64,000 nucleotides of DNA. Source: Phialophora verrucosa (Eukaryota; Ascomycota; Eurotiomycetes; Chaetothyriales; Herpotrichiellaceae). Position 1 is the stretch's first letter. Every line of letters starts with the position of its first letter. The notes beneath the pieces are model-generated. The model made no database searches. It was not told where the DNA came from and was given only the letters and a program-made list of their open reading frames with translations. Shown piece after piece: positions 42,636-54,893 of the stretch. The position numbers were made by a program, and so were the translations under genes. The DNA is taken from assembly GCA_002099365.1 (NCBI GenBank), contig MSED01000010.1:186001-250000 (forward strand), written 5' to 3'.

Positions 42636-45600
42636 GGAAACGGATCCGCCTTGAAAATTCTCACGCGATTTAGCTATGACCGCCAACATGTTCTCACAAC
42701 ACTTGTCACAAAAGGGGCGGTGGGTCAACCAGGCGGTACCGCAACGTCTGCAGCGGAGTAAGGTAACAGGACGAAGGCGTTTCGGAGGTTGCTCGATGGA
42801 TCAATTTGCTGGCAGAGAATCATTTGCTGCACAGAAAGAATTTTCCTGTAAACAGCGCTGCTGGCGGCACCTCGTCCCGGAGCTGCACCGAGTAAGATGC
42901 CCACGTGCGTGAATCCCCCGTCGGAGTCGCTCCGAATGTGGAACAGGAGGCGAAGTTGGATGGACTGCCAGCCTGGGTAATGTTCCAGAAGACCGGTAGA
43001 ATGTCGTCAAGGGTTTCCACTCCCGAGGCGTAAAGTTTTCCTGCAGGAACAAGTTCTAGGTAATAGCAGAGATTGAATAGGAGATAAGGAGTCTTTGCTC
43101 TTTGGAGTGGCAACCGGCTGTGGGGTGAAGCGCAAAACCTTCGAAAAGCATCATAATTGTACAAGTACTAAACTCGTTGTACTCGGTATGTGGACTCTTG
43201 TTGAGCTGGCGAGTCAGGATGCGACACAGCACCCGAAGTCCTTGGCGGTCCCAGGCCGTTGAACACCCGAGGGGGCGATGGCTACTGTTGGACATTGAGC
43301 ACGCAGAGAAAAAAGGTCCCCTGGTGCTACGCTCGCAGGACAGTCCGATCAGATGGCGGCCGATGGAACGCGAAATTGTCTGTCCCTTTGGCATGCGCGC
43401 TGCAGTCAGTCGGGGGATAACTGTGACTCGCTGCTCGATGACTGTTATGTACGAGTAAAACTCAAAACACCATGTGGCAGCGCCTGCGAACAGCTGATGT
43501 TGCCACTTACTAAGGGCAGACACAGTGTATGCTAATCGTGCACGTGGCATTATTCGAGAAGAATCAATGGCATTAGAAGTGTTATTGACTCTCGCGAGCC
43601 CTCACCGCTATTGAGTCTTCGTCTGAATCACACGGGCGGAGGGAAAATGAGGGGCGAAAGCAACAAGCCTTGGGGTAAGCACAACCGAGAAGTCAAGACA
43701 AGCGCGCAGCCGCACAGAATGTCAGATGAGAGAATTCCGGAATGCACGAGTGTTATACATACCTCTCGGGCCTGCGGGAGCTACCAAACCCGGGCTTTAG
43801 GTGCCTTGGAGAAACATAGAGCCGGGAACGAAGAACGCCCAAGGGAAGGCAAGGGGTACCCAACACCAATCTTGCTGCATCTTCGCGGTGACCAATTGAC
43901 CATTCCCAGCGATCCAGATATGGAATGTGTGCGGCCACGCGGGTCAGTTTGACTGTTCTTCAAGGTCTTACAAACATGCTGCACGGTGACGAAATCACAA
44001 GAGCCAGAAAGGGTGCACGCATCAGTGGCGGGTGACTGTTCGGTGGCGGACTTCTAGAAAACGCGTGGAAGACGGCGCAGTTTTCGAGAAGGAGGAGTGG
44101 AAAGACGAGGGAAGGGCAATGGAAGCCTGAGCGATTTGCTAGAAGCCGCCTAGAAACCAATCGCGCGGCGATCGAACTGTGCACGTAACAGCCGAAGGAC
44201 ATCAGCGCCCTGTCACTCGAACCAGCTGGCAACCGCAGCAACCTCATCCCTCAGGAACATTTCTCCAGCCTTATGAGAATGCATCAAGAGTTGTACCATT
44301 TGCATCTAATGCTGCGCGTCAGGACACGGCATCCTTCGCTTGACCTTGTTTGCCTTAGATATGGTGTGCACACCCCTCTTTTTTGGCATGATCATTCCCA
44401 TCGTAATGCACATTCCCAGGGACCAATCCGAGCGCGGTGACAGGTCCCTCTTCAGCTGCAGGCATGTTTTAGGCCACGCCTAGTGGACAAAGCGGTAAGG
44501 CTTGCAGGGGCTAATGAGGCAGCGTTGCAGCACTGGGCGGGCCCTCGTCTTGCTCGTTCCACGGCCCTTTCGTTTCGTGTCTGCCCTGTCTGTGCTGTGC
44601 GTGCCTATCCCAATTCCCCTCCGCCTGCGCCTCGCTGCTTGTCTGTGCTGGTGTGCGTTTACGCTTCCCATTTCTCATCCTTTACGCGCAATTGACCTGG
44701 AGGTCGTTCCTGATCCCAACTCCTCTCGACTCCCCGGCCCCTGGGCATCCTTGTCCATCCTTCCGAATCTGGACCACGCCCTCTTACCTTTCCCAGCATC
44801 AGCCGTGGGCAAAGCAGCAGCCTGTCGAGCCTTACCACCCGAAAGGACCGCTAAGAAAGGTTAACGGCTCATACGACATCGACTGGGACCAAAGACCCCC
44901 ATAGCCTTTGCTGCCCGGGCCTGCTTCTTCCACTCACCGTCGTCGCCTCCGCCTGCGGTCGCTGCACGGGACACCTCAGGCTTCCGCAGTGGCAGCGGAC
45001 GCTGCTATGACTCTTACCTAAACCTTCTACGACATCTCCTTCGCCCTCTCCACTTCCCGGGTTCCTTTTGGTCACCCAGCATCCTGGCAGTCCACATTCA
45101 CATCCACCTCACTACCACCTTTTACCACCGTCCTCATTCCACCGCTCCGTCACCATGACTGTGCTAAGGCCTTGATCTCACTAAGCCCAAAGGCAACATC
45201 CATCGCATTCCCCATACATCCTCTTACTTACTCGGCGGCTTTGGAACATTCCATCAGAACCGGGCATCAGATGGTTGTGCTGGATTTGGATTGCGGCTGC
45301 GCTGTAAACGCTCTTCCCGTCGCTCATTCAAGACCTGCCGATTGCCACACGAGCCTCTCGCATACGACTAATTAGACCTTCAACTTCCTGCCTGCCGCCA
45401 ATTTGCATCTCGACGGGCTTCACTTCCCTCAAACCGCAAACACGCTTTTGGCTTGGCTTCTAGAACAACCACCGAACGAGCACACGACGTGTACCAACCG
45501 CCCAACACGCCCAGACAGAACCCCCTCCGATCGACCCAGTTCACTCTTCGTCACCTGACACCCACGTCCCCGTCCGGCAGTCAGTTCTGCCAGTCTGAAA

Positions 45601-45931
45601 TCCTCCACGATTCTCACTTGGTTGTACAGCATCCTTCTGTGACACAAGAAGAAGCTTGCTGACGGGAAGCGTCTCGGATATCCACAGCGCAATAGACGTC
45701 TGCCTTGCAGCCTCCTTGTGCCGCGGTACCCACGCGCCAGTGGCCCATTACCCGCGAACAGACGCTGGTTGACGGCTGTGTGGGAGGTCATCGCGGGCTT
45801 CGTGTCCCAGAGACATCGACGCTTCTGAATAGAAGGAATTGTGGCGGCGTAGGACTGACAGACATACCATACAATTTCTCCTCCAATTCTCACCGATAAA
45901 GCGGCGGTCAGCGAGGGCGAAGTCAAGCGCA
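42636..45931. other. Long upstream region of the RGS gene
   Basis: About 3.3 kb without a recognisable gene. From about 44480 to 45930 the + strand is rich in C and T and resembles a long fungal 5' leader, with several short upstream open frames. Before that I see only overlapping short frames on both strands. Confidence 0.5.
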
Positions 45932-47056
45932 ATGGTTAAGAAGAAATCAACAACTATAGCTTGGCCATTTACACCTGAACCTTCACCTCGCCTTGAAGCT
46001 ACGGTCAGCCAACTGAAGGACATTCCAGAGAATTTCATCATGTCTGAAGGAGAATTCACACGAGCGAGGCCCATAAGTGTGGCTACTCGAAAGGATGGTG
46101 TTATGTCACATGGAGGAAGACCAACACTTGAGGATGTGCTTAACAACAAGGCACCGTCACCTTACACCCTAGCCGCCTACACAGCCTTCTTATCACAACA
46201 ACACTGTTTAGAAACTCTGGAATTCACCACAGAATCTAAAAAGTACGCTGATAAATACGATGAGGCTTCGGCCAGCATGGCGGGCATGCCTCTCACAATC
46301 GAGACACAGGAAGGCTGGGAGCTGATCCAAGATTGGCAACGCATACTGGAAATCTACGTCAAGCCGGGTGCCCCGCGAGAGATCAACTTACCTTCGGAGG
46401 AGCGAGACGACCTGATCGAGCGTTCATACGATTTCAAACCGCCCCGACCTGAACATCTGGATGCGGCGGTGAAACGAATGTACGATTTGATGTCCGATTC
46501 CATCTTCATTCCATTCTGCAACAGCCTCAAACAGGTTTCTTATGCGCAAACCTATAACGTCATGTCCGACTATGACGACCCAACTGACCTGGAGCCGACA
46601 CGACTGACATTTGATGAACGATCCATGCATCGCCGAATGCCTTCCCGGCGGAGGTCACCTCCAAACACATCGGCAGGGCCGCTTGAGACATCGCGGTCCC
46701 CTCCACAACAGCACCGTCCGACACAGTCATCCTCCTTATCGTCAGCGTTAGGTCGTCAGAGTGGAGTGCGCTTATCTACACACATTTCACATTCGTCGGC
46801 AATATCGGAGAGTGCCTTGACCGACTCCAGCGGAGGCCCGGAAAGCCCTCCTGCTGGCGAGCTTCTGGACCACGACATGGTCATGACCCCGCCTACCACC
46901 CCGCCGACGAGCGAGCTTGGCGGAACCACCAGTCATGGAAGTGGAAGCGGAATGGCCGCGATCAAAACGCAGCGTAGTGAGAGCGGCGGGTGGAAGAAGG
47001 CGATGAAGATCTTTAGCGGTGGGAAAAAGAAGAATGGCAGCAACGAACACGAATAA
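45932..47056 (+). CDS. RGS-domain protein (regulator of G-protein signalling)
   Basis: Single exon, 374 residues starting MVKKKSTT. An RGS domain covers about residues 63-205. It is seen in GRPTLEDVLNNKAPSPYTL, AAYTAFLSQQHCLETLEFTTE, WQRILEIYVKPGAPREINLP and the C-terminal helix YDLMSDSIFIPFCNSLKQ. RGS proteins speed GTP hydrolysis by G-alpha subunits and so dampen signals controlling growth, conidiation and stress. There is no DEP domain or transmembrane segment, so it is not the FlbA/Sst2 type or the GprK type; it resembles the short Rgs2-like class. The tail is Ser/Pro-rich (TPPTTPPTSE) and ends in a Lys-rich patch (GWKKAMKIFSGGKKK) that may contact membrane phospholipid. Confidence 0.9.
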   Translation: MVKKKSTTIAWPFTPEPSPRLEATVSQLKDIPENFIMSEGEFTRARPISVATRKDGVMSHGGRPTLEDVLNNKAPSPYTLAAYTAFLSQQHCLETLEFTTESKKYADKYDEASASMAGMPLTIETQEGWELIQDWQRILEIYVKPGAPREINLPSEERDDLIERSYDFKPPRPEHLDAAVKRMYDLMSDSIFIPFCNSLKQVSYAQTYNVMSDYDDPTDLEPTRLTFDERSMHRRMPSRRRSPPNTSAGPLETSRSPPQQHRPTQSSSLSSALGRQSGVRLSTHISHSSAISESALTDSSGGPESPPAGELLDHDMVMTPPTTPPTSELGGTTSHGSGSGMAAIKTQRSESGGWKKAMKIFSGGKKKNGSNEHE

Positions 47057-50000
47057 CACGCAAAGGGGAGGTCTCCGCCGACTTCTCCAACAAGGGCATC
47101 TTGCACCTTCCTGGGGTTGTGCCTGATTAGGTGATATTGTGGATTTCCTGCAATGGGATTACCAATGGTATAGGTTACAGGTGCGCAAAAGCGGGCAGCA
47201 TTTCGGGATCAGGAAACTTGGGACATGACGGTAACGGAGTTGGCATGCGCTTATGAGATACGAACTTGCATGATGGCGTTGGTGTGAGGTTTTGCAACGG
47301 CGGCGACGCGCTTTTGGACGGCTTGATCACTTCTTGGTCAATCCTATTGTCCTTGTCTTCTTCGGTCGGCGCGGCCAAGACGTTTATTCAACAACGACAA
47401 CCTTCCCTTGGAGCGGTAGAGAGTGATATGGGGGGCATCCAATGGCCTGTATGGATCGGGGCGGAGGACCCAGATCTGGAACGGAGCCGCATTCCTGATG
47501 TACACAATAGGCAGTGGACATGATGCTTAGGTCATGATAGCGATAATCCTGTGATCCCACTTTAGCGGTGGTGAATGGTATGTGAGCGAGGTTCTCGTAC
47601 TGCTCGAACAGATTGAGCGGTACTTGATAACTTAGCCGCTCTATGCCTGATCAAACTGTGCCACCTACTTGAGCTCACTGGCATGAGTCAATTGCCCGTA
47701 CATGGGAACGCCTCCAGGCCGCCACCAATACGGGAGGCAGCACTCATGCGCGATGGCAAATAAGATACGAGTATCTGGCTCGTTGCCACCTGGGGAGGCC
47801 GTCACAGGTAGCTCATCGCCTGTTCGCTCACCAAAGACTCATTTCACACGCTTCTTGATTCTCCATCTGAAATGTCTTCCGGTCCACTGTGTGTGTATTT
47901 TGCCCGTGCTTGCCGTCTCCATCTTCCATTCTCTCGCGAACACGGTCCTCACGCATAGTCCGAGACAGCTCGCTAACGCAAAAGCTCCCTGAGCCTGGCG
48001 AACACAAGTTTCACGAGCTCAAATCAATATGACGTGATGGTTTCCACAGCTAGCGTCGAACACCAACGAAACGTACACTTAGTCCAACACTTACTGGGGG
48101 TAGTCCGCACTCAGTGGTCAATAAGTTTTCTTGGGCATCAATTAGACAATAAAAGGTCATGCCGCTGGAGTCTCCGTGAATTCCAAGCTGATCGCTGGTG
48201 GAGTGGCTGTTGTCCTGGGCGATTAATCACCACGCATTCGGATGACAGCATTGTCGATCCATGATTCTTCCTCCGCACACCAAACGATAAGGACCTCATG
48301 ATCCCCGGATTGCTACCACTGAAGGCCTATCTGACATCTGGAAAACCTACTGTGATCGACTGATTGACATGCCAAAGACCACTCCGTTGCAGGGATCTTT
48401 CCTTCTCCCCACCTTCCATGACCTTTCCTCTTCTGGAGCTTTGATCTTCCTCATTCTCGCTGAACTCAGACATGGCCGACTGCACTCAGTCCTTACGAGT
48501 ACTAGCACCTTTAACTGGCCGAAGCTAGTTTGTTCAAATGAGCATTCATGCTACGAGTACGACGCCTACCTCACTCCGAGCCCGGTATTCCCCGTCCCTC
48601 TGGCCTCAACAGTGGGCTCCGCCTGCGCGGTTCCGTCTGCCAGGATCGACAGCAATAGACACAGAGATCTCCCGTTATGACCGTAGCGCAGTTTCCGTCT
48701 AAGAGTCGTCTGCAGGACGCCATCATCATTTCATGAACAGCCACGCCATCGACTCTGCACTAGTGAGTTGATCGTATACCACGAATCGACTGAGCGACTT
48801 CACCGATGTCACGGGAAGCTTCCAAGTACCACGGCACCATTTAATTCGATACACGGTCCGTTTTCACAAATTCGGATTGGAAACCTCTGAGACGAAGCAG
48901 CAGCACACTGTCCGTCACGTCGGAGTCCTGGCTACCTTTCACGACTACCAACTGATGTTTTCGCGGTATTACAAACTCATCATGGCTGTTCCACGGGACC
49001 TTCGGGCTTCAGCGCCATGTCGGTCAACAATCCGCTCCCCTGGGCTATGTAACCTTCCAGGGAAGCGACTTTTTATCGCCTGATACGCAGTCGCATGAGA
49101 TCCCACTGTCCTTCGTTGCCAACGGTTTGGGACACTTTTGTCCCCACCACTATACCCTTCTTCCCAGGTTGTTGGAAAGGTGCTTCTGACCGGACAGTGC
49201 TGCCCGGGCACTATGGGGTTCCCATTCAACAAATCAAAGGCGTATTTCAAGGCTCATATATCCGTCATGTCAACTTCCATTCCAAAGCTTGCAGCTCATT
49301 CGTTCAAAGAAAGCAGGCTAAAGAGGTACTGTATGATTGACAAGGAAGTGGCCTCGTCACATGAGCAAAGGCAAAGGCAATGATGGTGCACTTTAGCCTT
49401 CGTCTCTAGCGATCCTCCAGCTTTGGCAGTTCCCCGCCGGTCCCCCGGGACATTTACCCTTTCCGGACAGACACGCTCTTTGGCGATAACGGTCGACCTG
49501 GAGGGGACAAGAAGAAGCTTGCATCCAGTCACCTAACCGTGGGGCTAATCTGAGAGTGATGAGACTGACATTCGAAAGCTTTGGCTACACATAATGACCA
49601 AGGGTGCAGCATAAATCGTACCATCCAGGCTCTGACTGGTGACGAGAACACTGTATTTGAATTGGAAGTGGTGAATAACATGAAACTAAACCAGGAATGA
49701 CTGAGGCCCGAGTAATTCGGAGTGACACCTTAGGCGTTGCCTCTCCAATCCCAAGTTGGTTTGCATCCGATGCATTCCTTCTAATACTGACTGCGACGAT
49801 GAGACAAGGCTTCTCTCCAGCCCCTTTCCACTAGCTGACTCCTTCGGCATATCGAATGCAGTGCGGCTGTATGTCCTGGTTGGTAAAGTCCCGAGCTGGG
49901 GCCGGAAGCTCCCTATTCCATCTCTTCTCAATGCCCACTTGCAGCATTCGGAAGGCAGACAACGCTGTCGAGGCTATTGCATACTGACACATTATCAAAC

Positions 50001-52074
50001 ACATTGCCATCATCCAGGTCTGCCTGGCTCGTTCCGTCAATGAATGTGAGGCTTCTACAGTCGGCAGTCACTGTCCCGCCACTCGGATGGGGAGCTTGGC
50101 CGGTGAAATCGAACTGGGCGTCAGTGGCTGTGAGGATGACAACGGATAGACTGTTGGGTGCATCTACCGTTTTCGTCAAGTGAGTCAAACTCGATCATGA
50201 AGGCCAACACCAAAAAGGCAAGTGGCATGGATAGGTGCTCGTACTTTGCAGTGCAGCGTTTGCAAGACATCCGATCGGGACATCAGCTTTGCCATCGCTG
50301 ACAAGCTATTCTATGCTTCTTAGACGACTAAGGGTCCACGCAACCTCTGGGCAGGCTAATGAACGTCATGGACATCTGGAAGAATGCTTGTCAGCAAGAA
50401 TAGCCACTACCATAGTAATCCAAGCGAAGTTCCGCGTTGGTATACCGTAATACTTCGATGACTGATCAATCAGACCGACTGCCACCCAAGCACCGACCTG
50501 CCATATCCTTATGGCAGAGATGGCGGCCGCATTCTGCTTGTTGTTCTATTCACGGTCACTAGTCCGAGGAAACCTCCTTTTGGACGGCAATGAATGCCAC
50601 TTGGGCCCAGTGACGCCAAAGGTAATGAGAGGTGCAATGGGTATCGCTTCCAAATGCTGAAGGCAAGGACCCACAGCGAACACAGGTTGTTACCAAAGCT
50701 GGGGTGGTTGGATCTTGGGAGACAGCTTCATCAAGGAAACTCTCATTGACGGTGTAGCGGATGAAGAAGAGAACTCCAAAGGGCAGCAGAATAAGGGACG
50801 GGGGATCCGCAAAGTGAAAGCTCCAGCCCTCGCTCCCTGCTCTCGGCTTTGCAGCGAGAATGACTTTTGTACAGGAGGCACACGGGGATTGAAGACAATT
50901 TCACGAGGTCCAGCCCAAGAGTGATTTCATGGATGTACGCCCTCAATTTACCCAAGGCTAGCGACGAGAATCAAAATGACAGGGACGTAGGGGTAGGCAC
51001 GAGATGAGCCAAGGGTTGGTAGGTTGCACCACATCGAAAACGATGATTGCATTATTGAGCAAGAGCTGCAGTACACGTCACGCACGACACGACTTGATCC
51101 ATGTGGCTGTTCTATGATCTTGGTCCGTGTATCTTGGACGGAGATGTTGTGGATGCTTTCCCATGGCGCAGGCAGAGAGCCGATTGGCCGGAAGGCGGAT
51201 GTCACGGCAGGCTGCGATCTGGAAAGATCTGTTTCAATGTCAGCTTGGGCACAATCGCCTCGGTCGGAGATTTTAGGGACAAGCGATTCATCCATTCGCC
51301 GAGTGGCTTGAATCAGCAGAGGTCAAGCGAGAGATGGACTGGGGTCGTAGATGAGATATAGACACGGACATGGAAGTCAAGGACCACGGCTGGTCTCCGC
51401 TGTGTTTGACACCCCGGCAGCAATGAGAGCAACAAGAAGCTTCAGCCTCAGTCAGGAGTTCGAGGCAAAAGGGCCCTAACCTGATTCGTACTAGGCGCCA
51501 CCCATAAGCGCACTAGACCGCCAATCAGGGCTCTTTGCCGCACAGCTCCACCAACACTCCTGATTTGTTAACAACTCGACCACAAATCGTGCGACACTCT
51601 CGACCTCGTCCTCACCAACCATCCACCTTGTCCTCGTCCGTCGCTTTCCGTTTCATCCTGGATCTGCACCTCTCTCTTCTGCACCGTGGCATATCGTGTG
51701 GGATACCCTGCTTCTATGGCAACCCTCCAGTGCTCCTACAATTTCCCGCGCTGGTTGCGTGCTACCCACCAAAATGGTAACTCCGCTCGTGGCCGCCTCT
51801 GCCTTTCCTCGTTTGCTTTTCTACTCGTCGTCTTTTCTGATATCGGGTGCGCACCAGCTCGTCGTCGTTCCTTTGAACCCTTCTTCCACGCGTCCTAGAG
51901 ACGTCAGTCATTCTTTTTCAGTTCTACGCCGTCATTCCTTTGATTGCAGACTCTCATTTACCCGGCCGGTTGACTCCGCCACAACAGATACACGGAATAG
52001 ACACTTTGACAGGTCTCCCGAAGCTCGCCCGAATCGAATTTAAGAAAGGACCGGCAAAAGAAGGAGTAGCGAAC
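47057..52074. other. Five-kilobase gene-free stretch
   Basis: The longest gap in the window. All open frames are short, overlap on opposite strands and lack motifs. No transposon protein, long repeat or RNA gene is recognised. The last 550 bases before 52075 are C/T-rich and probably form the promoter and leader of the WxDW-repeat gene. A non-coding transcript or decayed element cannot be excluded. Confidence 0.5.
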
Positions 52075-54039
52075 ATGTATTTCCCAACTGTCGCCGTTCT
52101 GGTGGCTTCTCTGTCATGGGCATCGGCCTCGGCGCAGGTTCGCCCTGATGGACTGGTGGCTGATAGACGGCTCCCAAGACGTCAATATGGCAATGAAACT
52201 ACCTCGACAGGCTGGCCTGAAACGGCCTCAACGAGCCTGATTGTAGATGATGCATCGGGCTCGATCACAGCCACAAGCAGTCCGGATGTCAGTGATGTGA
52301 CAACATCCAGCAGCCCTGAAGTTCCCACCTCGAGCGACACTATTGTAGTCGCATCAAGCAGCTCCGAAGCTACCCCAACGACATATGACTCAATGACTTG
52401 GTCGGACTGGACATCATCAGTGGCCAGTAGCGAGACTTCTGTCGACGGTGCAACCACCAGCTCGTCCACAACGACCACTGAGACGGAGAGTAGCGAGACT
52501 CCCGTCAGCGGCGCTGACACCACTTCATCTACGACACCTGTCGAGACAAGTAGCTTCACAACTACGACAACCACGACAACCACCAGCCCCTCGGTTGAAG
52601 CTGTCACGACTTCATCTTCGGCTACGAACGGAAGCGTCGAGACTTGGTCCGATTGGACACCAGCAAGCAGCAGTAGCGAGTCGGTCGTCAAAGGCGTCAC
52701 GACAACCTCGTCTACCGAGTCTGCTGCGGTCAAGACTTCGTCTACAACTACAAGCACGAGCGATGTGGTTGCGGCTGAGACAACCACTTCATATAGTACA
52801 CAAAATTCAGAGACCTGGGGTGATTGGGACGGTACCAGCTCCAGTGGCGTTAGCTCCCCAGCTGATGCTACAACGGAGCCGATTCCTACGTCGACCGGAA
52901 AGCCTCCGGTCGATGCTACAACGGAACCGATTCATACCCCGACCGGAAAGCCACCGGTTGAATCTGCGACGGAACTGACCATTACCTCAACTGGAAAGCC
53001 ACCAGTTGGAGCCGTTGTCGACTCGACTCCCAGCCTGACAGAGACCTGGTCGGATTGGACGGAGTCAACGAGCACCGTCTCAGCTGGTGAAGAAGTCGCC
53101 GTCAGCACCACCGTGGAAGCCTCTGTTGCAACCTTGACGCTCGGGGTCGGACCATCGGCCTCCGTCATAACCACCACTCTCCACATCACGAAGACATTCT
53201 ACCAGACGAGTACCATTTACGCCACTATTACTCGGCCGTCCCCAACGAGTCAGCCCCAAGGACCGAACGATGTCGTCAACGTCGCTGCTGCTAACACTGA
53301 AGCTACTACCACCATCACTTTACGATCTACCACCACAGAGACTATCACGCTGATTCCCGTACACACGGGTGCTGGCTCTTGGCCCGCTGGACCGGGCAGC
53401 GAAGGCGGCGCGTGTTCTGTTTCGTATGTCACTGTCACGGAGGTTGTGCAGAGCACCATCACTGTTACAACGACACCCAGCGAGATCAAGCCCGTCAAGC
53501 CAACCGCACCGATTGCAGCCATTGATGTGTCCACAGCTCCAAGCCCATCGAGCGCTTCGACTGATTACACGTGGGTTGATTGGACAAGCAGTGAATCCGC
53601 GTCCACCCCCGTGGAAGGCGCAAAGACCACTAGCATGACCACAGCACCCACCATAGCTACGACGACGAGTAGCACGACCAGCTCAATTGAACATACTTGG
53701 GCCGATTGGACGAGCAGCTCATCTGCATCGACCCCCGTCGACGGTGTGACGACGACGAGTAGCACGACCAGCTCAATTGAACATACTTGGGCCGATTGGA
53801 CCAGCAGTTCATCTGCGTCAACTCCCGTCGATGGTGCAACGACGTCGACAAGCACCAGCACCAGCGCTGGCAGCGTTACAACCTCTGCTGAACATTCATG
53901 GGCGGATTGGAGCAGCACGACGGGTACAAGCGTTCCAGTCGACGCGGTTACCACCACTATTGTGACAACCACGCAGAGACCAAGCTCGGGGTTCATCACC
54001 ATGTCAAAGTATACCACTCCTGCAGGATGGAAGCCATAA
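52075..54039 (+). CDS. Secreted Ser/Thr-rich protein with eight WxDW repeats
   Basis: Single exon, 654 residues. A signal peptide (about residues 1-20, ending ASASA) is followed by DRRLPRR, a likely Kex2 site, before QYGNETTS. The mature protein is mostly Ser and Thr and likely heavily O-mannosylated. Eight copies of [T/S]W[S/G/V/A]DW are encoded with Trp codons at 52399, 52645, 52816, 53047, 53572, 53698, 53788 and 53899. Three 16-residue repeats carrying TGKPPV lie near 52880-53010. A non-repetitive segment at about 53140-53480 (VITTTLHITKTFYQTSTIYATI; a single Cys in GGACSVSYVTVTEVV) may be a folded or amyloid-prone domain. There is no hydrophobic tail, so no GPI anchor. An adhesin or wall-associated role is inferred. 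The unspliced start is supported by the signal peptide. Confidence 0.8.
   Translation: MYFPTVAVLVASLSWASASAQVRPDGLVADRRLPRRQYGNETTSTGWPETASTSLIVDDASGSITATSSPDVSDVTTSSSPEVPTSSDTIVVASSSSEATPTTYDSMTWSDWTSSVASSETSVDGATTSSSTTTTETESSETPVSGADTTSSTTPVETSSFTTTTTTTTTSPSVEAVTTSSSATNGSVETWSDWTPASSSSESVVKGVTTTSSTESAAVKTSSTTTSTSDVVAAETTTSYSTQNSETWGDWDGTSSSGVSSPADATTEPIPTSTGKPPVDATTEPIHTPTGKPPVESATELTITSTGKPPVGAVVDSTPSLTETWSDWTESTSTVSAGEEVAVSTTVEASVATLTLGVGPSASVITTTLHITKTFYQTSTIYATITRPSPTSQPQGPNDVVNVAAANTEATTTITLRSTTTETITLIPVHTGAGSWPAGPGSEGGACSVSYVTVTEVVQSTITVTTTPSEIKPVKPTAPIAAIDVSTAPSPSSASTDYTWVDWTSSESASTPVEGAKTTSMTTAPTIATTTSSTTSSIEHTWADWTSSSSASTPVDGVTTTSSTTSSIEHTWADWTSSSSASTPVDGATTSTSTSTSAGSVTTSAEHSWADWSSTTGTSVPVDAVTTTIVTTTQRPSSGFITMSKYTTPAGWKP
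53689..53868 (+). repeat. Two tandem 90-base units inside the WxDW gene
   Basis: Units 53689-53778 and 53779-53868 are in frame and nearly identical, each encoding EHTWADWTSSSSASTPVDG plus a Thr/Ser run. The matching 27 bases before 53689 show that the duplication tract extends slightly left. Recent tandem duplication or slippage is likely. Confidence 0.9.
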
Positions 54040-54893
54040 GAAGTTGGACGAATCTGAGATGTGGGATTTGTGGAGGTCAGGTTCTGGCTATAGAGCAACG
54101 GAGCCCTTGGAAACCAAGAGAAGCAATTTTTCAGTTCTTGTACAAACTGTTTTTACCATATCCCCCAGTGGAATTACGGCCTTTCGAGAGGTGATTGCCC
54201 TGTCTTTTTCTAACCCAGGCCGTCACGTACCCAGATCGTGAGCATGTGTAGAGAGTGGTAGGCTTACGAGCATTGTACATAGCATGCACAATGACGACAG
54301 CTGCCGCGTGTCGAACGGGCACATCTTCATGATTGCATGCTCGCTCACTCAGACTTCGGTCACTCGCGCGCGTCGGTCATGTGGTGGATTGCCATCCTTA
54401 TCCAAGCTTTTCCAAGGTAAATCTCGGCTCCTGGGAATCTGAGGTTTGAAGGCACAACTCCAGCCCAGAAATGACTGGCTCGCTTGTCTGATTCGCCTGT
54501 GTCTCCAAGAAAACCAAACCGACTGAACCGAAGCTTTCAACAACCCCACCAATGCCCCGCAGCGATGATGCTTGGTTCGTGTCCCTTCAGCTTCAGACGC
54601 AACGCCCGCCGTATCTGTGCAACCCTTTTCCTTTGGCTATGACGCAGCTTGATGTCGTCAGATCGTCAACATGGTGGACGATCATGATGGGATGAACTAC
54701 CCGTCTCGCTACGAGTGTCAATGCCTGCCCGAGGACCCGATGTGAGTCCATATACCCTCCTAGTCCCCTGCGTCTCTCTCAGGTACCTTTGCTTGTGACA
54801 CGACACGATTGAACAACCCCCCAAAGAGCGTAACAGCAAGACCCGTTTCATCTACATACCGTCCAAGGAGCAGATAACAGCAGGATTCTCACG
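54040..54893. other. Intergenic region
   Basis: 854 bases with the 3' end of the WxDW gene and the promoter of the next gene. No other gene recognised. Confidence 0.55.

Noticed and set aside
52182..52787. Antisense open frame over the WxDW gene (also 53565-54098)
   Set aside because: Same composition effect; the product is a monotonous Val/Glu/Leu string with no start context or domain.
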